DNA from: Paenibacillus illinoisensis NBRC 15959
GTDB taxonomy: Bacteria > Bacillota > Bacilli > Paenibacillales > Paenibacillaceae
Direction of reading: 5' to 3'
DNA length: 64,000 bases
Assembly: GCF_004000925.1 (NCBI RefSeq)
Contig: NZ_BIME01000013.1
Span: 1 to 64,000 of the forward strand
The notes under the pieces were generated by a model. It was given only the letters and a program-made list of their open reading frames with translations, had not been told where the DNA came from and did not search any database. Made by a program: the position numbers and the translations under genes. Shown here in pieces: positions 41,021-51,164 of the stretch; the first letter of the stretch is position 1; every line of letters starts with the position of its first letter.

Positions 41021-43687
41021 TTAATTCTCGTGTACCCAAAATTCAATAATGCTGTTCCAGGTATTGGATTCATTTCCTTGCCCAACATATCGAATAAATT
41101 TGGTCTGAACCGGTTCAAATTCAAATGTTTCATAAGCCGCCTGTTTTTGACTGGCCACATTACTCAATACTTTTTGGTAATTAACCCCATCAGTTGATAT
41201 CTCCAAATCGAAATAATTGGATCGCGTATGCCCATTATAGAATTGAATGCTTACCTGCCCTACTTGAGTCTGTTGCTCAAGCTCCAACTGCAGGTATTGT
41301 CCCTTTCCATCTGCAGACCATCTGGAGTCTGGATCACGATCGATCGTATGGATCGGCAGATTGCCATCATCTGCACTTGCCATAACCTTAGTTACGACAG
41401 CGAATTGTCCTTCCGGTTCAGACATAGGCTCTTTGACTTCAAATTTCTCCTGTGCCTCGACCGTTACGCCATTAAAGACGCAGCTCACGATGATGTGGAC
41501 CTTTCCCGCTTTTACCGCATGGAATGTAGTTCCTTCCATATATCCGATCGTATCATCAGTTGATGTGTACGTCGCAGGAACATTCAATTCTGCAATGTTT
41601 ACGATCTCACCATTATCTAATGTTAGAAACGAGGATAACTCTCCGCTTCCGCCTGCGCTGATCGCATTCCCTGTGACTCTCCAGCCGGGTACTGCTTTAT
41701 TAGGGCTGATGGAGATATTCTCTGGAAGTACGGGTGTATCAGCTACCTTAAACTTCACTCGCACTTTCTGAGTGCGACCCCGATAAGATACAGTAATCTC
41801 TCCAGTTCCATTAGTTCCTTGCGGTTGCTTAATTTTAACCTTTGCATCCTTGGCATAAGCTTTTGCAGAGATGATCGGCGTTTCGGTTGTGCCATAAGGC
41901 AAAGTATGAACGTAATCCGTTCTTAAGAACTGCATACCCCCTATAGCTTCGCCATTCACCAACAGGGATTGAAGCCCCAGATGAATATCTTTGATTCGCT
42001 TCTTGCTCTGATCCTGATATAAACTTTGCGGGGACAAACGATCGCCCTCACCAATGCCTTCTGCCATATCAAATGGCTGCGTATTCGCATCCGGAATGGA
42101 ACCGACAATGTTGACGTTCACGCCGGTGTCCTTTCCTTTGGTTCCAATGACATATCCATTCCCGAATTGTTCTGATTCTACAATAACGCCGGATTTACTA
42201 GGGTGTGCCGCCTGACCGGTCGTATTCCAGAACACACTTTCAGTGGTTACCACCCCATGACGATTCGTTTCGGATGATCCATAATCCCGTGTAATGGCAG
42301 AGATCCCGTCCCCGTTAACGACCAGGTTATCGATCAGGTTCGCCATGCTTAAATACATATGAAAATCAGTCAATAATGAAGGCTTCTCAGAATACGAACT
42401 TTGCAGGACATTCCCGTTCGCAGAGAAGTTGGCATATGTGAAGCTATGTCTAGCTCCTATTGCCTTACTATTCTTAATGAGATTATCATTGCCAATAAAT
42501 TGATATAAATAACCGTTTCCATTCGCCCCACGATACTGCGGGTACTGCATAGTTACATGATCCACAGTTACATTCTTCGTACGATCCAGAATAATCCCTT
42601 TGGACAACAGGTGATAATCTGCATTGCCAGCTGGTTTATAGGTGTTAATATTTCGAATCCAGCTGTTCGCCACTGCAATCACATTAACCGCTTTGGCATT
42701 ATCGGCTTCATACCCAGCAGTCCCAACGACTTTGAAGTCATCTTCACCAAGCCCCGATTTCGCATTTTGAATATTTGCAATCGAGAAATCTTCCAAACCT
42801 ACCTCAACAATCGGATCTGCGGTCTGACTAATCGTAATATCATCGCGCAGCTTCATTGGATAACGCGTCGGGATGTCTAGTGTGATCGTTTTGTTCTCCG
42901 GATCTACGCCTACAATTTGGCGAAAGAATAACGGTTCTACTTTACCAAGACGTGACGACCACTTGTTTTGCATGCCAAGTTCACGTAAGAAACCTGGCGT
43001 CGTTTCGAATGAAATGACCACGTAATCATTCACCGCAAATCCACTTGTGTCCTCAACGGGTAGCAGGACGGTTGGATCAGTAACGGATTTTCGAAGTTTC
43101 GTAGAAATTCCGGTTTTCTTCCAATCTCCGTTACCGATCCGGATAATATCCTTGTTTTTCATATTTTGCTGTGCATTATAGATATGAGTCTTGTTCATCC
43201 CGTCACCTTTCAGGACCACACGACTTGCAGGAATGTTTAGTGAATAATCCTTGCCATCCTGAGGGTTAACCTGATATGTACCCTTGGGAAGATACACGAC
43301 ACCCCCACCTAACGCAACAGCGGCATCAATTGCCTTTTGAATAGCCTGTGTTGCATCTCGATTCCCTGAAGGATCGGCAAAATACGGTGATTTGGTAACG
43401 TCAATACGTTTGTTTTTAGGCGTTTTAGGTAGTTCTGTTTCCCCGCGCTGATAACCGGCATACGAAAAGTCATGCAGAAACCTTCCCTGTTCATCTTTAT
43501 ATCCTGGATACCAATCGTTTGGATAGAGTCTGCTTCTGCCATCCGTACCCAGAGACAGATTCTCACTAATACGATCAATAGATGGCTGTGAGTCACCCTC
43601 TGACGCTCGAACCTTCTGGGTTCCAGGTACAGACAATCCAACAGTCAACGTAAATGCCAACAATAAAAAAGGCCACTTTCTACGCAT
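41021..43687 (-). CDS. Secreted beta-helix (pectate-lyase-like/GH28-related) protein with discoidin domain
   Basis: This 888-residue protein has a signal peptide at residues 1-28 (FLLLAFTLTVGLSVPG, then VRASEG). A Pectate_lyase_3/GH28-like N-terminal motif at about 95-180 (ATQAIQKAIDAAVALGGGVV, YLPKGTYQVN) is followed by a long right-handed beta-helix to about 560, then beta-sandwich linkers. At about 760-888 there is an F5/8 type C (discoidin) carbohydrate-binding domain (TIDRDPDSRWSADGKGQYLQ, KFIRYVGQGN). It probably cuts or binds a uronic-acid polysaccharide outside the cell; lyase versus hydrolase cannot be settled. It is the last gene of the locus, 195 bases after the second binding protein. 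Confidence 0.85.
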   Translation of the reverse strand: MRRKWPFLLLAFTLTVGLSVPGTQKVRASEGDSQPSIDRISENLSLGTDGRSRLYPNDWYPGYKDEQGRFLHDFSYAGYQRGETELPKTPKNKRIDVTKSPYFADPSGNRDATQAIQKAIDAAVALGGGVVYLPKGTYQVNPQDGKDYSLNIPASRVVLKGDGMNKTHIYNAQQNMKNKDIIRIGNGDWKKTGISTKLRKSVTDPTVLLPVEDTSGFAVNDYVVISFETTPGFLRELGMQNKWSSRLGKVEPLFFRQIVGVDPENKTITLDIPTRYPMKLRDDITISQTADPIVEVGLEDFSIANIQNAKSGLGEDDFKVVGTAGYEADNAKAVNVIAVANSWIRNINTYKPAGNADYHLLSKGIILDRTKNVTVDHVTMQYPQYRGANGNGYLYQFIGNDNLIKNSKAIGARHSFTYANFSANGNVLQSSYSEKPSLLTDFHMYLSMANLIDNLVVNGDGISAITRDYGSSETNRHGVVTTESVFWNTTGQAAHPSKSGVIVESEQFGNGYVIGTKGKDTGVNVNIVGSIPDANTQPFDMAEGIGEGDRLSPQSLYQDQSKKRIKDIHLGLQSLLVNGEAIGGMQFLRTDYVHTLPYGTTETPIISAKAYAKDAKVKIKQPQGTNGTGEITVSYRGRTQKVRVKFKVADTPVLPENISISPNKAVPGWRVTGNAISAGGSGELSSFLTLDNGEIVNIAELNVPATYTSTDDTIGYMEGTTFHAVKAGKVHIIVSCVFNGVTVEAQEKFEVKEPMSEPEGQFAVVTKVMASADDGNLPIHTIDRDPDSRWSADGKGQYLQLELEQQTQVGQVSIQFYNGHTRSNYFDLEISTDGVNYQKVLSNVASQKQAAYETFEFEPVQTKFIRYVGQGNESNTWNSIIEFWVHEN

Positions 43688-43882
43688 ACTTTCGTTCTCC
43701 TCCTTTTAGATTTCAGAGTATGTTAGCGGTTTCAAGAAACCCTACAGTCACCTCCGATCCTGCTCAAACAAGAATCATGTGCATGCTAACTCAGCATGTC
43801 ATAACCGATTGTAGAGCACGAGGGAACGAAATTACATGAACAAAAACGACACTTCAATACCCATTTTATACAATATAAGGTT

Positions 43883-45532
43883 TTATTTGAAGGATACAGC
43901 GCGATTATATCGCTCTAACGCCTGCTGCTGAATCTCAATCGCACGATCAATCTGTAATGACTTAATTTGCTCAACATACGTATCAAAAGCATCCACCGGC
44001 TCAATACCAAAAATGATTTTAAGCGACATCTCATCGACCACTTTGTTCACTTCTTGCATGATGACCGACATCTCCGTGCTTTCTTTCTCGGTTTTGGGCA
44101 GAGTTGGTACCTGATGGAGAACAGCATCCGTACTGGACCATAACTGCACCGCCTCTTTCTGTTCCGGTAAAATATAATATTGTTCCATATATCGCGTATC
44201 CTGCACAAATGGACCAAAGTAACTCGCTCTGGTGTACATCGCAAGCGCTTGCGCCGGGGACCACTTATCAGGGTTTTTCAAAATAGTTTCCGTATACGTC
44301 GGGTACCCGTCTTTCATCTTAAAACTAACACCTTCAATACCAAAGTTGAACAGCAAATGTCCCTCAGGCCCATACCCGTAGTCCAACATCCGTGCTGCTT
44401 CTTCTACATGATGACTGTTGCTGGATATGGCGACTCCACTGGAACCGATCGCGGGAGCAAGTTGACCAAATTTCGGGCGATCTCCTTTGTTCATGACAGG
44501 ATATGGCGCTGGCACAAGCTTTGCATGGGGATCCGTCTCTTGCAAGATGGGTAGCCATGTACCAATCCCCGCCCCTGCATTCCAGATACTCGCGCCGCTG
44601 CGTCCTGTGGTCATGTTTGTATCCTGAGTCTCCGAATCGACGGCAGCTAGATTCTTGTCAATGAGTCCCTCCGCATACCATTCGCGAAATAAGGATAGAA
44701 AGGCCTTATATTCAGGTTCTTGTGCCCCAAACTTAATTTGGCCATCTTCCACGTAGAACCCCTTTTTAATGCCAAAAGCACCAATAAAACCGCCGCCTTC
44801 GATACCAAACAACGGATTCGGAACACCAAGGAAAGTAAGCGGGGCGTCAGCTCCCTTTTTGTCCTTAAATGCCTGAAGCATCGTATGCCATTCGTCAATC
44901 GTGGTTGGCACATCAAGTCCAAGTTCATCCAGCCAGTCCTTCCGGATAATCGGGCCTTGATAGGTTCGCAGCTTATCATCTCCTTGAATAAAAGGAAACG
45001 CGTAATAACTTCCGTTCGCTGTGCGAATCTGCATATCAATGTCTGGATGCTCGGTCAGGTACTGTTTCAGATGAGGTGCGTATTGATCAATAACATCGTT
45101 TAATCGCAGAATATATCCATCTTTGATCGCTTTCTCCGGCCCACCGGGATAATTGCTCCACTCGTATTCAATCATATCCGGCAGTTCTCCGGACGTAAGC
45201 AGCACATTAATCGCTTCTTTGGCCTGATTGGCGGGAGGCCGGATGAATTGAAGGTTGACTCCGGTTCTCCGCTGCCACTCCTGAAAAAAAGGAACTTCAT
45301 TGAAGCTGGACTTAATGCTCGCTGCATTGCCATTCAATTCTGCCCAGTAGGTTAATTTCCCATCGTCATTGGGTGAAGCAATTGAGACGGTCTGGTAATC
45401 TGATGAGCCGGAACGTTCATCCAGCTTGGCATCCGAATCTGTCCCGTTCTGATCGCAAGCAGTCAGTACGCCAAGCAATAGGATGAATCCTGTCAACTTT
45501 GCTATGAATGCCAACTTCCTTTTTACGTTCAT
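43883..45532 (-). CDS. Extracellular solute-binding lipoprotein (second of the locus)
   Basis: This is a family 1 solute-binding protein of 549 residues with a lipobox LGVLTACDQ, so it is anchored to the membrane outer face. The start at 45532 is chosen because AAAGGAG lies just upstream; an ATG nine codons earlier would overlap the preceding gene's end. It parallels the product of 51165 over its whole length (for example PIIRKDWLDELGLDVPTTID and NFGIEGVSFKMKDGYPTY), so the two arose by duplication. It follows the AraC regulator gene by 23 bases. With the single permease pair in the locus it may offer a second ligand specificity to the same transporter. Confidence 0.9.
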   Translation of the reverse strand: MNVKRKLAFIAKLTGFILLLGVLTACDQNGTDSDAKLDERSGSSDYQTVSIASPNDDGKLTYWAELNGNAASIKSSFNEVPFFQEWQRRTGVNLQFIRPPANQAKEAINVLLTSGELPDMIEYEWSNYPGGPEKAIKDGYILRLNDVIDQYAPHLKQYLTEHPDIDMQIRTANGSYYAFPFIQGDDKLRTYQGPIIRKDWLDELGLDVPTTIDEWHTMLQAFKDKKGADAPLTFLGVPNPLFGIEGGGFIGAFGIKKGFYVEDGQIKFGAQEPEYKAFLSLFREWYAEGLIDKNLAAVDSETQDTNMTTGRSGASIWNAGAGIGTWLPILQETDPHAKLVPAPYPVMNKGDRPKFGQLAPAIGSSGVAISSNSHHVEEAARMLDYGYGPEGHLLFNFGIEGVSFKMKDGYPTYTETILKNPDKWSPAQALAMYTRASYFGPFVQDTRYMEQYYILPEQKEAVQLWSSTDAVLHQVPTLPKTEKESTEMSVIMQEVNKVVDEMSLKIIFGIEPVDAFDTYVEQIKSLQIDRAIEIQQQALERYNRAVSFK

Positions 45533-45555
45533 GTTCCGGTCTCCTTTCAAATCAA

Positions 45556-47904
45556 TCAATTGATTTCTTTATATTTACCGGGGGTAATGCCTTCATATTT
45601 CTTGAATACCCGGATGAAAGTTGCTGCATCGTTATACCCGACCAATCGGGATATTTCGGTAATGGATTCCTGTTTATGCTCCATCATTTCTTTAGCCTGT
45701 CGGATACGACACTTATGAATACAGTCCAGCAGACCCTCACCAGTCTGATTCTTGAAGAGTTTGGACAAGTAACTGCCCTTAAGCTCAAAATGCTCACCAA
45801 TCGCGTTGACGTTCAAATTCACGTCTGTATAGTTACTCTCAATATACTGTGTGACTTGGGTACTGAGATGACGCAGGGAATCCTCACGTTCTTGTGATAC
45901 ATTCGTTGCGCGCTTGTCAGCGGCATAGGAACATACCTCCTCAAGCAAATTCTGCAAAGCCTCCTGCATCTCCTGGATAGTATCCCCGGCAATAATGTCC
46001 TCAATCCGATGCGGGTATTGAGTTAGCGTATGATTATCCCTATCCCCCAGATCATTGATGGCCTTGATCATTGTACCTACCAGGTTAAAAATCAGGCAAC
46101 GTGCAAGTGTGAGCGACATAATCGGTTTATCAAAATTTCGCTCTGTAATCTCGTTCATATAAGCGCTGGCTTGGTCGGTATCTCCCGCTTTGATGAAATT
46201 AAGAAGCTGCTGTTCCACCTGAAGCGGATAGTAGTAGCCAAATGGGTCATCTGCCATTGCATCACTGCGGACATCACCATAGGTAATGATGCCTTTCTTG
46301 CCAAGCACCATTTTGTATTCCATCGCGTCTACTGCTTCCTGGTATGCTTCGGCGATGCCAATCCACGACGTATGGCGTCCACTGATGGAGATCGTCAATT
46401 CCATATCATAACGTTCCAGGAATCGCTGCGCATCTGCCGCAATGTGATGAAGATCCTGGTTCCAATCCGAAGAATCCGCTTTCATATTTACAAGGCAGAC
46501 CATCATATCATCGACTTCTGCCACATATCCGACGTGCTGACACTCTGAAGCCAGTTCTTCAACCACATTGGAAATAATGAGATGGATTAACTTGTTTCGT
46601 TCATTGATATCAATACCTGGCAGCTTTCCATAGAGATTCTCTTCATTCTCGATAACAAATAGGATAACAGCAAATTCACTTGAATACAGCGGCATATGGA
46701 ATGAACGGAATGCATCTTCATAAGGCACAAGCGTATCCTGTTTGCCTTTGAGAAGCCGATTAATCATATTGGAGCGCAGCACCTGCTGATGTTTCTGCAA
46801 CTGCTGGGCAATCTCATTCTTTTCTGAACGTGTGTTCATGATGACCTTCTGAATAAACCGAAGTTCGTTCCGATCAGCAGGTTCGTTCTGACTATTTTTG
46901 TCTTTTAGTGATTCCACGAGCTGTTGGATTGGGGAGTAATTCCGGCGCATGAAGAACCAGGTCAGTACACCCGCGCTAATGAGACTCACTACGATGCTGA
47001 TATACGTAAAATTGCGGACATACACTGCCTTTTCCCAATATAGGCTGCTGGGTATAATCAATGCGTACTTGAGATCGGATACCGCAGAGTCCATGTAGAA
47101 CATCTCCGACTTGCCTACCTTGGCGTTATCCAATTGAACCTGATTACCATTCATGAATGGCTTCAATTCCTCTGACCCCGGATGATTGCTCATCAGAATC
47201 TCGTTATACTGATTCAGAATCAACAGCGTGGCATCACTAAAACCTGAAATGCTCTCAATTGCTTCCTGGAATCTTCGCGTATCCGCCATGACGACAACCG
47301 TACCGGTCTCCTGACCATTCAAATCATCAGGCAGACGTGTAATGTACGCAATGGAAGACTCCGCCGGAGCTGCATTCTGATGTGGCAGTATGACGAATTG
47401 ATTCGTCTCTGTACCCAGAATCTGATCCCGCCACGCTTCGAAAGACATTGCACCTGTGTTATGTATGGTATGAAATGCCGTTCGCATATCCCGAATATTA
47501 CCTGAACGGAGAATGGATTGATCTTTTTTCCACACGACGTAGAATTCATCGATGGATGCGTAGGATGTTTTATAGAGACGGAGTTCCTTTACCAGTTGGT
47601 ATGCCGTATACGGCGCCTCTTTGGCCGGCTGATTGGAATACATCAACGTTTGCAGATTTGGGCTCCACGTCATCTCCATGTTTAACCGCTTCATCAGATC
47701 AACTTGTGTATCGATCGTATATCGCATCTGCTTCAATAAAGAATCGTTGGCCCGATGTATTTCACTCTTCAATGTCTCATTTGCCTGCATGTAAATAACC
47801 AAACTGATCAGAATCGGCACAATCAAAACAGCACTGTAAGAGACAAGCCAGGTCACAATTATGCTTTCTCGTTTTTGCCACAAATATCGAATGTTTAGCA
47901 ACAA
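45556..47904 (-). CDS. Membrane-anchored AraC-family regulator
   Basis: This is a protein of about 782 residues with two transmembrane segments (VTWLVSYSAVLIVPILISLV near the N-terminus and YISIVVSLISAGVLTWFFM near residue 300) bracketing an extracellular sensor domain. A cytoplasmic linker region follows, and then a C-terminal AraC helix-turn-helix pair (LNVNAIGEHFELKGSYLSKL, ITEISRLVGYNDAATFIRVF). I place the start at TTG 47904; an ATG at 48021 would add 39 unlikely residues. Regulators of this kind, common in Paenibacillus, sense sugars or their binding proteins outside the cell and switch on the adjacent transport genes. It lies between GH88 and the second binding protein. Confidence 0.88.
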   Translation of the reverse strand: MLLNIRYLWQKRESIIVTWLVSYSAVLIVPILISLVIYMQANETLKSEIHRANDSLLKQMRYTIDTQVDLMKRLNMEMTWSPNLQTLMYSNQPAKEAPYTAYQLVKELRLYKTSYASIDEFYVVWKKDQSILRSGNIRDMRTAFHTIHNTGAMSFEAWRDQILGTETNQFVILPHQNAAPAESSIAYITRLPDDLNGQETGTVVVMADTRRFQEAIESISGFSDATLLILNQYNEILMSNHPGSEELKPFMNGNQVQLDNAKVGKSEMFYMDSAVSDLKYALIIPSSLYWEKAVYVRNFTYISIVVSLISAGVLTWFFMRRNYSPIQQLVESLKDKNSQNEPADRNELRFIQKVIMNTRSEKNEIAQQLQKHQQVLRSNMINRLLKGKQDTLVPYEDAFRSFHMPLYSSEFAVILFVIENEENLYGKLPGIDINERNKLIHLIISNVVEELASECQHVGYVAEVDDMMVCLVNMKADSSDWNQDLHHIAADAQRFLERYDMELTISISGRHTSWIGIAEAYQEAVDAMEYKMVLGKKGIITYGDVRSDAMADDPFGYYYPLQVEQQLLNFIKAGDTDQASAYMNEITERNFDKPIMSLTLARCLIFNLVGTMIKAINDLGDRDNHTLTQYPHRIEDIIAGDTIQEMQEALQNLLEEVCSYAADKRATNVSQEREDSLRHLSTQVTQYIESNYTDVNLNVNAIGEHFELKGSYLSKLFKNQTGEGLLDCIHKCRIRQAKEMMEHKQESITEISRLVGYNDAATFIRVFKKYEGITPGKYKEIN

Positions 47905-48131
47905 CTCATCACCCAACTCTTCGTAGATTATCGATGTTTGGATCAGGAATTTATTATAACGGTCAGAGCGCGATTGGGATATAGATAAAAAGTTCAATTC
48001 GATTGACAAAAAGGATAGCAACCATCGATTTCCCCCGTCAAATCAAGCACAAATAGCCCGAATAGACTACTTTCGTCTATCGGGCATTCGGTATCAAGTG
48101 GAAAATGTTTTTAAATATTCTTATACATTTT

Positions 48132-49253
48132 TTAGAAAATACGATGCTTCCAACCGTTTAATTTGGCACTCGCCTCGACGTAGAAATAGTCACCGTAAAT
48201 GAGGGAGACGTTTACGTTCTGACCTGCCGGTTTATGACCGGTTCCCTCGAGAAGCATACCTTCGTGCTCAGGAAGATCCCATGTTCCATAATGATCCCGC
48301 AGGGAACTCAGGATACGTTTGGCAACGGTAGCATAGAGTCTGCCTTCCGGATCAGGAAGTACATCTACAAGCTCAAGCAATCCGGAAGCAGCAATGGCAC
48401 CAGCGGAGCTGTCTCGTGGGATCTGCTCCCCTTCTTCGGGCTCAGCACGGAAATCCCAATGCGGAACGCTATCCTGAGGCAGGCTGGAAATGAAGAAGTT
48501 CGCCACACGCTGTGCAGCATCCAGATATGCCGGGTCCTCTGTATACCGATACGTATTCGTTAATCCATATAAAGCCCACGCCGCTCCCCGACTCCATGCC
48601 GAATCCGGCGCCGCTCCCTGACCCCCTATCGCCTCTGCCCGTTCACCTGTCTCGGGATCGAATCGAATGATGTGATGCACAGAACCATCTTCCCGCACAA
48701 ATTGCTTCATGACCATATCTGCATGAGCTTTGGCGATATGACTGAAACGAGGATCTCCACTTTCCTCAGATGCCCAGAAAAGCAAGGACAGGTTCATCAT
48801 GGTATCGATGATCGACCAGCCCAGCATATCTCCATTCCAAGCCCGGATGAAGCTGCCTTTGGTATTGAAGCGGCCAGCCAGGAAGTTGGCGGCAAATAAG
48901 GCACGCCTTGCGGCATCGGCATCTCCGGTGAGCTTGTATTTGATGACAGCCGTAGGCAGGAAATGAAAGCCCACGTCGTGATCAAAGTAGTTGTTTTCTA
49001 GAAAACGTTCCGATAGTCTCTCATCCCAATTCCATGCAGCCTCTTTATATTTCTCATCACCTGTCATATCGTACACAATCCATAATATGCCCGGCCAGAA
49101 TCCCGAGGTCCACCAATCGATTCTCATGTCGTCATAGATGCCATTTGCTCCTGCCACATGCGGAGACTTTTCACCTATGGCAGCAAGCATCTGATCGGCT
49201 TTACTTTTAATCTGATCCCATACTTCCTTGTTCACTTCATTTAATACGCTCAT
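48132..49253 (-). CDS. GH88 family unsaturated glucuronyl/galacturonyl hydrolase
   Basis: This 373-residue (alpha/alpha)6-barrel enzyme has the motifs DDMRIDWWTSGFWPGILWIV, DHDVGFHFLP (Asp93) and GWSIIDTMMNLSLLFWAS (Asp150), matching the two catalytic acidic residues of characterised unsaturated glucuronyl hydrolases. It lacks a signal peptide, so it acts in the cytoplasm on unsaturated oligosaccharides released by a polysaccharide lyase and imported by the ABC transporter encoded next to it, removing the 4,5-unsaturated uronic acid by vinyl-ether hydration. The gene lies 39 bases after the second permease. The sugar (pectin, rhamnogalacturonan, or glycosaminoglycan-type) is not determined by sequence. 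Confidence 0.92.
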   Translation of the reverse strand: MSVLNEVNKEVWDQIKSKADQMLAAIGEKSPHVAGANGIYDDMRIDWWTSGFWPGILWIVYDMTGDEKYKEAAWNWDERLSERFLENNYFDHDVGFHFLPTAVIKYKLTGDADAARRALFAANFLAGRFNTKGSFIRAWNGDMLGWSIIDTMMNLSLLFWASEESGDPRFSHIAKAHADMVMKQFVREDGSVHHIIRFDPETGERAEAIGGQGAAPDSAWSRGAAWALYGLTNTYRYTEDPAYLDAAQRVANFFISSLPQDSVPHWDFRAEPEEGEQIPRDSSAGAIAASGLLELVDVLPDPEGRLYATVAKRILSSLRDHYGTWDLPEHEGMLLEGTGHKPAGQNVNVSLIYGDYFYVEASAKLNGWKHRIF

Positions 49254-49292
49254 GTAACCTCATACCTCCTTACCGTTCTTTAATTCTCTAAT

Positions 49293-50183
49293 CTAACCTT
49301 TCAATGAACCAACCATGACACCTTTCACGAAAAAGCGCTGCAAAAACGGATAGATGCACAGGATTGGTATCGTCGCTACCATAATCGTTGCATACTTGAT
49401 GGTTTCCCCGATCTGGAAACGATCCCCAGCCGATGCACCGGCTGACATGCTCTCTGTAGAATTGGCGATCAGAATCTCACGCAGCACCAATTGCAATGGG
49501 AACAGTTCTCGGCTTTTGATAAATACAGATGCATAGAACCACCCGTTCCACTTATCGATCGCGTAATACAGAATCATCACGGCAATTACTGGCATGGACA
49601 ACGGAATAACAATACGGAACAAAATGGTGAAGTGATTGGCTCCATCAATCTTGGCCGACTCTTCCAGGCTGTCCGGTATGCCCATAAATGACGTTCGCAT
49701 GATAATCAGGTTAAACGTGCTGATGGCAAAAGGCAAAATGGTCGACCACAATGTATCTAACAGGCCAACGCCTTTTACGACCAGGTACAGTGGAATCAAC
49801 CCGCCGCCAAAGAACATCGTGAACACGATAAAGAACATGAACACCTTGTTCCACATCACGTTTTTACGGGATAGCACATATGCACCAAGCGCAGTCATGA
49901 ACAGGTTGACGATAACGCCGAACACAAGAATAAACAATGTATTACGGAAACCTGTGGCTATACCTGGATTGGCAAGTACACTCTTGTACGCTTCCAGACT
50001 AAAGCCGACCGGCTTCCACAGGAGACCTTTGTTTGCTAACAGCTGCGCCGAGTCACTTAAGGATGCGAATAACACGTAGAGCAGCGGATACAATGTGACG
50101 ATGACGAGCAGGATTAGAAACGTATAATTGAAGATTGTAAAGATTCGGTCAAACCAACCGCTTTCCTTTATCAAAGTTACCAC
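49293..50183 (-). CDS. Carbohydrate ABC permease, LplC/YtcP type
   Basis: This 296-residue inner-membrane protein has about six hydrophobic segments. The cytoplasmic EAA loop reads GIPDSLEESAKIDGANHFTI, the site that docks the ATPase. It is typical of the CUT1 class that imports oligosaccharides. The gene begins one base after the stop of the other permease gene, so the two are translationally linked. No ATPase gene is in the locus, which is usual for this Paenibacillus/Bacillus class, where a shared MsmX/UgpC-type ATPase elsewhere serves many importers. Confidence 0.93.
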   Translation of the reverse strand: MVTLIKESGWFDRIFTIFNYTFLILLVIVTLYPLLYVLFASLSDSAQLLANKGLLWKPVGFSLEAYKSVLANPGIATGFRNTLFILVFGVIVNLFMTALGAYVLSRKNVMWNKVFMFFIVFTMFFGGGLIPLYLVVKGVGLLDTLWSTILPFAISTFNLIIMRTSFMGIPDSLEESAKIDGANHFTILFRIVIPLSMPVIAVMILYYAIDKWNGWFYASVFIKSRELFPLQLVLREILIANSTESMSAGASAGDRFQIGETIKYATIMVATIPILCIYPFLQRFFVKGVMVGSLKG

Positions 50184-50184
50184 C

Positions 50185-51123
50185 TCACCATAAGCTGTTT
50201 TGACTCACTCTGCGGCTGATATAGTTCGCCGAAATCAGAAGAACGAGATTGATCACCGAGTTAAATAGACCAACTGCCGAGCTGTAACTCCATCCGAACT
50301 CCAACAATCCCTTTCGATATACGAAGGAGGAGATTACGTCAGCCGTTTCATAGGTCACCGGATTATAAAGGAGAATGATTTTCTCGAACCCGACATTCAG
50401 CATATTACCCATCCGGAGAATGAACATGATCGTAATAATAGGCAGCAATCCGGGTAGCGTAATGTGAAACATTTGCTTGAGACGGCTCGCTCCATCTATC
50501 TTCGCCGCTTCATATTGCTCCAGGTCGATGCTCATCAACGCAGCAATATAGATAATGGATTCCCAACCGATCCGCTGCCATATTTCAGACAGAACATAGA
50601 TCGGACGGAACAGCTCCGGCTTTTGCAGCATCGCCTGACCGTCATATCCAAGCATCATGATCAGGCGGTTGATTAGACCATCCGCGTTCGTGAAGTCTGT
50701 AATAATACCGCATATGACGACGAGAGAGATGAAATAAGGCATATACGTTATCGTCTGAACGACCCGCTTGAACGTGCGCTTGCGTACTTCGTTAATTAGC
50801 AGCGCGAGAATAATCGGTGCGGGGAATTCAAAGACCAGTGTGTACAAACTGATAAGAAGGGTGTTCTTGAGAACACGCAAGAAATAATAACTGTTGAAAA
50901 ACTCTTCAAAGTGCTTCAGCCCAACCCAATCACTCCCCAAAATGCCCTTCATCGGAGAATAATCTTTAAAGGCAATAATTGCGCCGTACATCGGACCGTA
51001 ATGAAATATTAAATAATATCCAATAACGGGAATCATCATGATGTATAAATATTTGTTCATCATGAAGTCCCGCACGAACCGGCTTCTAAAGGATTGACGA
51101 TTGCTCATGATGTACCTTTTCAC
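50185..51123 (-). CDS. Carbohydrate ABC permease, LplB type
   Basis: This 312-residue protein has six or so hydrophobic segments and an EAA loop SIDLEQYEAAKIDGASRLKQ. The N-terminus (MMNKYLYIMMIPVIGYYLIF, with HYGPMYGAIIAFKDYSPMKG) is characteristic of the LplB/YteP permeases that import complex polysaccharide fragments such as rhamnogalacturonan oligomers. It follows the binding protein gene by 41 bases. It forms the heterodimeric pore with the product of 49293. Confidence 0.93.
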   Translation of the reverse strand: MKRYIMSNRQSFRSRFVRDFMMNKYLYIMMIPVIGYYLIFHYGPMYGAIIAFKDYSPMKGILGSDWVGLKHFEEFFNSYYFLRVLKNTLLISLYTLVFEFPAPIILALLINEVRKRTFKRVVQTITYMPYFISLVVICGIITDFTNADGLINRLIMMLGYDGQAMLQKPELFRPIYVLSEIWQRIGWESIIYIAALMSIDLEQYEAAKIDGASRLKQMFHITLPGLLPIITIMFILRMGNMLNVGFEKIILLYNPVTYETADVISSFVYRKGLLEFGWSYSSAVGLFNSVINLVLLISANYISRRVSQNSLW

Positions 51124-51164
51124 CTCTTTTCAATCGGGAGGGCTAGTGCCCTCCCCTTTTACAA

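Noticed and set aside
44240..44256. GCAAGCGCTTGC palindrome resembling a catabolite-repression site
   Set aside because: It lies inside the binding-protein coding sequence (AQALAM codons) far from a promoter, so it is most likely a coincidence.
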